Assembly (NCBI GenBank): GCA_002898535.1
Contig: BEHN01000006.1
Coordinates: 1-64,000 of the forward strand
Direction of reading: 5' to 3'
DNA from: a bacterium HR11
GTDB taxonomy: Bacteria; Acidobacteriota; HRBIN11
DNA length: 64,000 nt
The notes beneath the pieces were generated by a model. It was not told the origin of the DNA, did not search any database, and worked only from the letters and a program-made list of their open reading frames with translations. This document shows, in pieces, positions 59,001 through 64,000 of this stretch (position 1 is its first letter; each line of letters begins with the position of its first letter). A program made the position numbers and the translations under genes.

Positions 59001-59554
59001 AGGCCGAGCTCGCCCACTACCGCAAGCAGAACGTCGAACAGCTCGACGTCGCCCTCGACGGAAAGACCGTCCGACTGGCCGGTATCCTGACGTCCGTCGA
59101 CATCCGGAAGAGCAAGCGGGGCGTTCGCTACGCTATGCTCCGCATGGAAGACCTGACCGGCGGCATCGACGTCTGGGTCCCGCCCCAGACGCTGGAGACC
59201 CTGGAAGACGTCCTGCGGGAGGACCTACCCGTCGTCCTGGACGGCGTCTTGGAAGCCGACGAAGGCACCCGCCGGGTCATGGCCCAAGAGGTCTGGACCC
59301 TGGCCCAGGCCCGGGAGCGGCTCGCCCAGCGGCTCCGGATCGCCGTCCGCCTCGTCGGAGCGCCGCCCTCGGCCCCAGATCGCCTGGCCGCCCTCTTCCA
59401 AGAGTACACCGGGACCACGGTCGTCGAGCTGGAACTCCGCAAGCCTGGTAAGTTTACCGCCGTCGTCCGACTCCCCCATCGTGTCCGGGTCCACGAGGAC
59501 CTGCTCCGCCAGCTCCGGGACCTCTTCGGCCCCGACAGCGTCCAGGTCGTTTGA
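56033..59554 (+). CDS. dnaE: DNA polymerase III subunit alpha
   Basis: DnaE is the replicative polymerase catalytic subunit. The 1173-residue protein has an N-terminal PHP domain (HLHVHSDYSFQDG, ALTDHGNLHGM, NDAHYIRRSD), with the metal-binding histidines kept. The palm motif PDIDVDFCAQRRDQVIAYVR supplies catalytic aspartates; GPGRGSVAGSLVAYALGITE and KMDFLGLMNLTIIDDCLRRI are also present. A C-terminal OB-fold reads VRLAGILTSVDIRKSKRGVR. Its length is standard for DnaE1. The PHP residues suggest it may retain proofreading-type metal chemistry, which is inference. It has its own promoter. Confidence 0.97.
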   Translation: MDRFVHLHVHSDYSFQDGLCPIPLLVRRVAEMGQPAVALTDHGNLHGMIEFLEACEQAGIRGIPGCEFYVAPGDRRERAPGAGEGREPKYFHLTVLAQDETGWRNLLLLSSLAFLEGFYHRPRIDKALLQAHARGLIGLSGCLQGEIAQCLLQGGSMEEAVRLVESYQSIFGRDNFFLEIQFHGLEDDLYLNARLLELARRTGVPLVITNDAHYIRRSDHELQEIRIRIQTNTPVPEPVPLGFKTPEFYLKSRLEMAETFHQMVEQYHVPMTPAEIEGALDMTLAIAERCQVRLPPKAYKLPHFPVPPGETVDTYFEKEVRRRFETERLPYLREQASAGQLRRPLERYFERLDYEIEMIRRMGFAGYFLIVADFIGWAKAQGIPVGPGRGSVAGSLVAYALGITEIDPLQYDLLFERFLNPDRITLPDIDVDFCAQRRDQVIAYVRQKYGADSVAQIITFQTMAARGAIRDVGRVLRIDLGRVDRIAKMVPMGPGVTLARVLETDPELRRLAERGAPEEQKLLRYARALEGIAKNSGTHAAGIVIAPGRLLDYVPLCRSKEGDVVTQFDMNGLERLGLLKMDFLGLMNLTIIDDCLRRIERRTGRRIDIHRIPLDDPQVMDLFCEGRTNGIFQFESSGMKDLLRRFKPRRFEDLIALNALFRPGPMQMLDDFIERRHGRKPIEYELPELEPILAETYGVIVYQEQAMQIAAGVAGFTMAEADNMRRAMAKKKRDEMDRLRPRFVEGAVARGVPREKAERLFETLEKFAEYAFNKSHSCAYALIAYQTAYLKVYYPVYYMAALLSNRMHHQDELTLYLRECREMGLRVLPPSINESEADFTIIDDRTIRFGLAGIKGVGPAVVQAILEARQRAGRFVSFLHFVESVDARAVNRRSIEALIKAGALDEFGYTRRALMEALDGILDRAARQAIVGRARAVPLAGLPGLPGVATTPVVNHDIPSKPEWDDVQKLQYEREALGVYLTGHPCERYEAELAHYRKQNVEQLDVALDGKTVRLAGILTSVDIRKSKRGVRYAMLRMEDLTGGIDVWVPPQTLETLEDVLREDLPVVLDGVLEADEGTRRVMAQEVWTLAQARERLAQRLRIAVRLVGAPPSAPDRLAALFQEYTGTTVVELELRKPGKFTAVVRLPHRVRVHEDLLRQLRDLFGPDSVQVV

Positions 59555-59711
59555 CCGAACGGTTCACCTCGATGAAAGGGGCTGGGGTGGCGGATGGGAG
59601 GCCCCTCGGAGATACGGTCTTACAAGCGGCGGGACGGGGCCTGAAAAGAGGCTGTCGCCCGGGCGGAAGGGTCTGGACCGGCGTCGTCACGACGTCCCGG
59701 ATAAGCCCGGG

Positions 59712-60266
59712 TCATGAGAATAGCTCGACCAGGGGGACCCGGAATCCCGGTAAGACGTCTTCTCCGTCGAGGCTCTCCGGCTCTCGCAGGAGACGGGCCG
59801 AACCATCCGCTCGATAGACCGTCACCGTCCTGACCTGGGGCGCGACGACCCAGACCAAGCGGGCACCGGCCTCCAGGTAATCCCGGATCTTCTGTTGAAC
59901 GTCCAAAGGGTTGTCCGTCGGAGAAAGGACCTCGACGGCCAAGTCGGGCGCACCTCGGAAAAAGCCTACCGGGACTTGACCTTCCGGCAATCTCGAGCTG
60001 GAGACAAACGCTACATCGGGGGCCCGCACCCGGTCGGGGTCCTGGGGGAGATTCAGCACAAAGCCCACATCTCCTACGAGTACCTCGCCGCCCCCGTGCC
60101 GTTCTACGTACTCCGCCAGATAACGGGCCATCTTCAAAGTGACCTTCCCATGAACGCCCCCGACCGGTGCCATCTCGATGACCTCCCCGTCGACCAGTTC
60201 CCGCCGGACGTCCCCTTCGCCCAGTCGCCAAAGGTCCTGCGCCGTGAGGCGAGTCTTAGTGACCAT
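59712..60266 (-). CDS. Uma2 family endonuclease-like protein
   Basis: This 184-residue protein has the family start LTAQDLWRLGEGDVRRELVD and GEVIEMAPVGGVHGKVTLKM. The nuclease core RAPDVAFVSSSRLPEG, DLAVEVLSPTD and QKIRDYLEAGARLVWVVAPQ follows. It is distinct from the tandem pair at the window start, with only family-level similarity. It is a stand-alone gene on the minus strand, convergent with dnaE (157 bp apart, no clear terminator seen). Confidence 0.92.
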   Translation of the reverse strand: MVTKTRLTAQDLWRLGEGDVRRELVDGEVIEMAPVGGVHGKVTLKMARYLAEYVERHGGGEVLVGDVGFVLNLPQDPDRVRAPDVAFVSSSRLPEGQVPVGFFRGAPDLAVEVLSPTDNPLDVQQKIRDYLEAGARLVWVVAPQVRTVTVYRADGSARLLREPESLDGEDVLPGFRVPLVELFS

Positions 60267-60413
60267 GATGTGCTACCCCATGGAACGATCTCACCTTCAT
60301 TATACCCCGGGCCGTCCACGCTCGAGTCCTCGTACGTTTGGGCCTGGGCTATGAATCTCCCCTTCATGGGAAAGCCGCCGTCCCCGTCCACCAGTCGCCG
60401 AACGGCCGGGTCC

Positions 60414-60875
60414 TCACCCCTCCGGGCATTCCAGCTGGAGGACGGTCTCGACGGCGATCGGCTCGAAGGCGACCGTGCGCCGCTCCGCGTGGTCGTCGGC
60501 GAAGATGAACTCGATCTCCGTCCACGGGTGGTCACAGCACTTGGCCGACTCGCCTTCGTCCCGTAAGGCCTGGACCTGACGGACGAACTCTTCTACGACA
60601 GAGGCCCCGACCCGTCGGACGACCTCCCGGCACGGGCATCGGTCCTCAAACCCAGCCCGGGGTTCACACACGTAGTGGACCCAGTAGTCCCCGTCCGTCG
60701 TCCTCACGATGGTCACGTCCTTACGGTACTGAACGCCCATGATAGACTCCCCTTCGACGTGGACCCGCCCCGACCGAAGGGTCGAGGCCGCCTCCGAACA
60801 AGCGAAACCCAGAACCCCCAGGACGCTCCCGACCCAGAGACCCACGCCGATGAGGACCTCCCAACTCAGCCTCAT
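60414..60875 (-). CDS. Secreted protein of unknown function
   Basis: This 153-residue protein has a signal-like N-terminus (VLIGVGLWVGSVLGVLGFAC). The Cys in LGFAC could be lipidated, though the lipobox is imperfect. The mature part has several cysteines (YVCEPRAGFEDRCPCREV, AKCCDHPW) and a mixed sequence, DVTIVRTTDGDYWVHYVC and TEIEFIFADDHAERRTV. I do not recognise the family. It is the last gene before a repeat-rich stretch and has no obvious operon partner. The region 60267-60413 holds nothing clear. Confidence 0.65.
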   Translation of the reverse strand: MRLSWEVLIGVGLWVGSVLGVLGFACSEAASTLRSGRVHVEGESIMGVQYRKDVTIVRTTDGDYWVHYVCEPRAGFEDRCPCREVVRRVGASVVEEFVRQVQALRDEGESAKCCDHPWTEIEFIFADDHAERRTVAFEPIAVETVLQLECPEG

Positions 60876-60955
60876 GGACGCCCTCCGAACTTTTTCCGCC
60901 CCCGCGCCTCCACCTTGGGGCGGCTCGCCCGCCTCTCTCCCTGCACGAGGAGGCT

Positions 60956-61008
60956 CTCTCCCCGTGGGAGAGGACCCCTCACCCTACCCTCTCCCACAGG
61001 GAGAAGGG
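60956..61008. repeat. CTCTCCC/GGGAGAG palindromes
   Basis: CTCTCCCCGTGGGAGAG lies at about 60956-60972. CCCTCTCCC-acag-GGAGAAGGG lies at 60987-61008. The type also occurs at 29752, 40716 and inside namZ at 61545-61566. Confidence 0.75.
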
Positions 61009-61115
61009 CTTTGTCAGGGGTTCTTCGTGAGAGGTGAGGGCGACCGCCGGGTCGCCTCTCAGAGTACTGGATATGACTCCAGAGTCGCAAGATGGACGTA
61101 CGAAGATGTCCCTTA

Positions 61116-61377
61116 TTAGAGCCGTTCGGTTCGTGAGAATGGCGTCAGAACAACCTTTCCCAACGCCCGGGAAGCACGGTTTTTCAAGCATCCGGCAGAT
61201 GGGCAGGTCGGCAGATAGGCAGATAGAAGCCGGGTGGGCAAGGATCAGCCCCGGGGCTTTTGGGACCATCTGCCCATCTGCCGAACTGCCTATCTGCCAA
61301 AGCTTGAAAACCGTCCTTCCCGAAGGGTCGGAAAAGCCGAATCCATGCGGATTTTCACCAACCGAACGGCTCTGTTA
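61116..61377. mobile_element. Inverted-repeat element E9
   Basis: It begins TAGAGCCGTTCGGTTCGTGA with an A arm, and ends with a B arm and CCAACCGAACGGCTCTGTTA at 61377. The core (GGCAGATAGGCAGATAGAAG, then GGGTGGGCAAGGATCAGCCC) is nearly base-for-base that of E5 and, reversed, of E11. It ends 18 bp before the namZ stop. Confidence 0.9.
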
Positions 61378-61394
61378 GAGGGCATTCCGACCAC

Positions 61395-62717
61395 TTACGG
61401 GGGGTAGAGCCAGAAGGCGCGGCTACGGGACCGCCAGCGGCGGGCTTGGCGGTCGTACCGGTAGAGTAAGGTCCACAGGAGGGCGAACGGGTCGGCGGAC
61501 CCGGCTTCGATAGATGGCCGACCGGCCGTCTCCCCACGCCGGCCCTCTCCCCGACGGGGCGAGAGGACTGAAGAAGTCGGGGCCGTCCTCTGAGCGACGA
61601 CCAGGCGATCTCCGGACGGCCGGCTCGGGACGTCCGGGAGGACCTCGATGGTTTCTCGGATGGCTGACGTCCCGCACAGGAGGTCGAAGGCCAGACGGTC
61701 TGAGACAAATTCATATGGCTCGGTCCGCCATCGGAAGGTCTCAGGGTACATCCACCGAAGCGTGGCGACGACGGCGACGCCCGTCCGGAAGGGCCGAAAC
61801 CGTCGGACGTCCGTCACATGGACGAAGGCGCCCCCGCAGACCTGACCCGCATACTTATGAAACTGGGGTCGGAAGGCCGTCGGCTGGAATCGCACGCCCG
61901 GCAGGCCGAGGTCATTGAGGGCCTTCGCCAGCTCCAAGGGATGGACCCAGGGCGCCCCGAACTGCTCAAAGGGGCGAGTCGTCCCCCGGCCCTCCGAGAC
62001 GTTCGTCCCCTCGAGCAGACACATCCCGGGATACACGAGGGCCGTCGTCCACTGGGGCATGTTGGGGGAAGGGTTCACCCAGCGGCGGCCCGTGTCGGGC
62101 CACAAGAACCGGCGCCGCCAGCCCCGAAGCCGCACGACGTGGAGGTCGACCGCCAAGCCCCGCTCGGTCACATACAGGCGGGCGAACTCGCCGACCGTCA
62201 GGCCGTGCCGGACGGGGACGGCATGAGTGCCGACGAACGACCGGTAGGCCGGCTCGAGGACGGGACCCTCGACGACCATCCCCCCGAGGGGGTTCGGTCG
62301 GTCGAGGACGACGACCCGGCAGTCAGTCCCGGCGACGGCGTCGAGGACGTGGGCGAGCGTCGAGATGAACGTGTAGTAGCGGCTTCCGACGTCCTGCATG
62401 TCGAAGACGACGGCGTCTACGTCCCGAAGCCATGCTTCCGGCGGTCGGAGGCGGCCGACCTGATACAGGCTGTAGACGGGCCGGCCGACCCAGGGGTCAG
62501 GGACGTCGCCGACGGTCTCCATGTCCTGGAAGACGCCCCAGAAGCCGTGTTCGGCGCCCCAGAGGGCGACGAGCCGCCAGCCGTCTTCGGCCCGGAGATA
62601 GTCGAGGGCCATCCGACCGTGACGGTCGACGGCGGCCGGATGGCTGAGGAGGGCCACGCGGCGGCCCCGGATCAGGGGTTCCCACCGGTCCGGACGTTCC
62701 AGGCCGACGAGCAACAT
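61395..62717 (-). CDS. namZ: Exo-beta-N-acetylmuramidase NamZ (DUF1343 family)
   Basis: NamZ-type proteins remove N-acetylmuramic acid from peptidoglycan fragments. The 440-residue protein has RRVALLSHPAAVDRHGRMAL, WGAEHGFWGVFQDMETVGDV, GRPVYSLYQVGRLRP, VVFDMQDVGSRYYTFISTL, VVLDRPNPLGGMVVEGPVLE, WVNPSPNMPQWTTALVYPGM and LLEGTNVSEGRGTTRPFEQF, all family marks. There is no signal peptide. A low-complexity insert (SSVLSPRRGEGRRGETAGRP) near residue 390 is encoded by a palindromic CTCTCCCC repeat. ATG 62717 lies directly at the end of element E10, so no normal ribosome site precedes it. Confidence 0.9.
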   Translation of the reverse strand: MLLVGLERPDRWEPLIRGRRVALLSHPAAVDRHGRMALDYLRAEDGWRLVALWGAEHGFWGVFQDMETVGDVPDPWVGRPVYSLYQVGRLRPPEAWLRDVDAVVFDMQDVGSRYYTFISTLAHVLDAVAGTDCRVVVLDRPNPLGGMVVEGPVLEPAYRSFVGTHAVPVRHGLTVGEFARLYVTERGLAVDLHVVRLRGWRRRFLWPDTGRRWVNPSPNMPQWTTALVYPGMCLLEGTNVSEGRGTTRPFEQFGAPWVHPLELAKALNDLGLPGVRFQPTAFRPQFHKYAGQVCGGAFVHVTDVRRFRPFRTGVAVVATLRWMYPETFRWRTEPYEFVSDRLAFDLLCGTSAIRETIEVLPDVPSRPSGDRLVVAQRTAPTSSVLSPRRGEGRRGETAGRPSIEAGSADPFALLWTLLYRYDRQARRWRSRSRAFWLYPP

Positions 62718-62945
62718 AACAAAGTCGTTCGGTTCGTGAGAATCCTGATGGATTCGGCTTTTCCGACCCTTCGAGAAAGACGATTTTTCAAGCATTCGGC
62801 CGATGGGCCGTCGGCAGGTCGGCAGTCGGCAAATAGGCAGATGGGCAGGTCGGCAGGATAGGCCCCCATTCGCCATTCGCCCTTGGTTTCGGGCGGTGGG
62901 AAAGGCCGTCTCGATACCATTCTCACGAGCTGAACGGCTATGATA
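62717..62945. mobile_element. Inverted-repeat element E10 (B-A orientation)
   Basis: It begins TAACAAAGTCGTTCGG with a B arm (GATTCGGCTTTTCCGACCCT) and has GGCAGAT heptamers and ATTCGCC units in the core. It ends with an A arm and GAGCTGAACGGCTATGATA at about 62945. Its right half matches the truncated E1. The left end overlaps the first base of the namZ start codon. Confidence 0.85.
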
Positions 62946-62971
62946 AGGGGAATCCAAGGGATGCGGTTCGT

Positions 62972-63000
62972 TCGACACGGTAGCGGGGAGCGCCTATAAT
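62972..63000 (+). promoter_or_regulatory. Promoter of the tRNA-Ser gene
   Basis: TCGACA (62972-62977) and a perfect TATAAT (62995-63000) are spaced 17 bp, 16 bp before the tRNA 5' end. Confidence 0.65.
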
Positions 63001-63016
63001 TTCAAGCGGACCCGCC

Positions 63017-63108
63017 GGAGAGGTGTCCGAGCGGTCGAAGGAGCACGGCTGGAAACCGTGTACCCGCCGCAAGGCGGGTCGTGGGTTCAAATCCCACCCT
63101 CTCCGCCA
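63017..63108 (+). tRNA. tRNA-Ser (anticodon GGA)
   Basis: Acceptor stem GGAGAGG pairs with CCTCTCC, then discriminator G and encoded CCA at 63106-63108. The anticodon GGA lies at 63051-63053 in the stem CACGG/CCGTG. A long variable arm (ACCCGCC/GGCGGGT) marks it as a class II serine tRNA. The T arm contains GTGGGTTCAAATCCCAC. The tRNA-Ser, SRP RNA and dnaX order is common in bacteria. Confidence 0.97.
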
Positions 63109-63120
63109 CGGCGTCGGCCC

Positions 63121-63225
63121 GGGGGTATGGGTCCCGTGCGATGGCGGCCCGCGAACCCCGCCAGGCCCGGAAGGGAGCAACGGTAAGCGGTGTCCGGCAT
63201 GCGCCGCGGGGGCGCCTGTACCCCC
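63121..63225 (+). ncRNA. ffs: Signal recognition particle RNA (4.5S type)
   Basis: The conserved SRP core lies at about 63150-63195: CGAACC, CAGGCCCGGAAGGGAGCA and ACGGTAAGCG match the helix 8 GGAA tetraloop and Ffh-binding internal loops. The outer stem pairs GGGGGTA (63121) with TACCCCC (ending 63225). It is about 105 nt long, in the range of small bacterial SRP RNAs. It starts 13 bp after tRNA-Ser, so the two are likely co-transcribed. Exact ends are estimated from pairing. Confidence 0.9.
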
Positions 63226-63255
63226 TTGCCGGCGTCGGTGGGTGGGTCCCGGACT

Positions 63256-63519
63256 AAACAGAGCCGTTCGGTTGGTGAAAACCCGCATGGATTCGGCTTT
63301 TCCGACCCTTCGGGGAGGACGGTTTTCAAGCTTTGGCAGATAGGCAGTTCGGCAGATGGGCAGATGGTCCCAAAAGCCCTGGGGCTGATCCTTGCCCACC
63401 CGGCTTCTATCTGCCTATCTGCCGACCTGCCCATCGGCCGGATGCTTGAAAAACCGTGCTTCCCGGGGGATGGGAAAGGTTATCCTGACGCCATTCTCAC
63501 GAACCGAACGGCTCTGTTA
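63256..63519. mobile_element. Inverted-repeat element E11 (B-A orientation)
   Basis: It begins AAACAGAGCCGTTCGG with a B arm (GATTCGGCTTTTCCGACCCT) and ends with an A arm and GAACCGAACGGCTCTGTTA at 63519. The core is the reverse complement of the E5/E9 core with very few changes. It separates SRP RNA from dnaX. Confidence 0.9.
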
Positions 63520-63535
63520 AGACTGCTTCTACTTA

Positions 63536-63580
63536 CTATTCGCCATTCGCCGTAGAATCTCGTATCCCGTATCTTGCATC
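63536..63580. repeat. ATTCGCC and GTATCCC heptamers before dnaX
   Basis: TATTCGC/CATTCGC and then TCGTATC/CCGTATC/TTGCATC occupy 63536-63580 at 7-bp period. Confidence 0.7.
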
Positions 63581-63598
63581 CCCTCAGGAGTTCGGGCC

Positions 63599-64000
63599 TT
63601 GGCGAGCGTTCCGACCACGATGTCGCTGGCGCTCCGATGGCGGCCCCAGTCCTTTGACCAGGTCATCGGCCAGCGGCATGTCGTTCAGACGCTCAAGCAC
63701 GCCGTCGAGAAGGGCCGGGTCGCCCAGTGTTACCTCTTCTCGGGTCCTCGGGGAGCCGGTAAGACGAGCCTGGCCCGCATCCTGGCCAAGTCGCTGAACT
63801 GCGAGCGGGGCCCGACGGTTCAGCCCTGCCAGACGTGCGTCGCCTGCGTCGAGATCGCCCAGGGCCGTTCGCCTGACGTCTTGGAGATCGACGGGGCCTC
63901 CAACCGGGGAATCAACGAGATCCGCAACCTCCAGGAGATCCTGCGCTACCGCCCTCTCCGCGGCCGTTACAAGGTCGTCATCATCGACGAAGTTCACATG
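63599..64000 (+). CDS. dnaX: DNA polymerase III subunit gamma/tau (3' end missing)
   Basis: The frame runs off the window. TTG 63599 is the likely start, with AGGAG at 63586-63590 and an 8-base spacer; ATG 63620 (SLALRWRPQSFD) is the alternative. The visible 134 residues are the clamp-loader ATPase start: RWRPQSFDQVIGQRHVVQTL, Walker A FSGPRGAGKTSLARILAKSL, and zinc-binding cysteines in LNC, QPCQTCVAC. DVLEIDGASNRGINEIRNLQ and the Walker B VVIIDEVHM at the window edge follow. It loads the sliding clamp. Whether tau is made by frameshifting cannot be seen. Confidence 0.95.
   Translation, partial: MASVPTTMSLALRWRPQSFDQVIGQRHVVQTLKHAVEKGRVAQCYLFSGPRGAGKTSLARILAKSLNCERGPTVQPCQTCVACVEIAQGRSPDVLEIDGASNRGINEIRNLQEILRYRPLRGRYKVVIIDEVHM

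Noticed and set aside
13667-63519. Integron attC sites
   Set aside because: The elements are imperfect palindromes of suitable size, but the ends do not fit the RYYYAAC/GTTRRRY core sites. They flank ordinary housekeeping genes, not cassettes, and no integrase is seen.

Overview
The window is a GC-rich bacterial chromosome segment (roughly two thirds G+C) from a diderm. An Omp85 (BamA/TamA) protein, two RND efflux pumps and an O-antigen-ligase-like protein imply an outer membrane. HEPN/MNT pairs, a PaREP1-like protein, several Uma2 proteins and Ser/Thr kinase and PP2C signalling would suit a thermophilic or deep-branching lineage such as Acidobacteriota or a neighbouring candidate phylum. No 16S gene is present, so the taxonomy is a guess. 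Coding genes are ordinary and well preserved. The unusual part is the DNA between them.

Layout. 1-1.8 kb: tandem Uma2 genes and a HEPN/MNT pair with a frameshifted HEPN. 1.8-6 kb: O-antigen-ligase-like protein, an unassigned membrane protein and a secreted cysteine-cluster protein. 6-13.6 kb: mutS2, an orphan nuoG, an ECF sigma factor, a HerA-like ATPase and an HEAGH membrane protein. 14.4-19.7 kb: a TPR-pseudokinase-kinase, a thioesterase, a DUF502 protein and coaX. 19.7-25.8 kb, minus strand: purH, an Omp85 protein and glycerate 2-kinase. 26-28.1 kb: a small accessory island holding an MNT gene, a HEPN stub, a broken REP-associated transposase with REP-like palindromes, and a truncated PLD-helicase. 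28.2-29.4 kb: mobA-like and HNH genes. 30-39.5 kb: tetR plus two RND adaptor/pump pairs. 39.5-46.5 kb: fdhD, a PaREP1-like pair, a VTE5/VTE6-like fusion, era, pncB and a coiled-coil protein. 46.7-54.7 kb: a PP2C phosphatase, a partial ATP synthase operon (b', b, delta, alpha, gamma) and an ABC ATPase with an adaptor. 55-60.9 kb: a coiled-coil membrane protein, dnaE, a third complete Uma2-type gene and a secreted protein. 61-64 kb: namZ, tRNA-Ser, SRP RNA and the start of dnaX.

The strongest unusual signal is a multi-layer repeat system. Eight near-complete elements of about 220-350 bp, plus three remnants, begin TAACAGAGCCGTTCGG and end with the complement. Their two subterminal arms (called A and B here) are distinct, and their cores are GGCAGAT-type heptamer repeats. 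Two cores carry arrays of short hairpins whose stems change on both sides together. A smaller inverted-repeat element with a CTAC target duplication sits inside one arm. Almost every other intergenic gap carries unrelated 7-bp (sometimes 8-bp) tandem repeats, reminiscent of the STRR heptamers of heterocystous cyanobacteria. Several repeats touch genes: one element supplies a start-codon base, another supplies a stop codon, and heptamers encode the N-terminus of an efflux lipoprotein.
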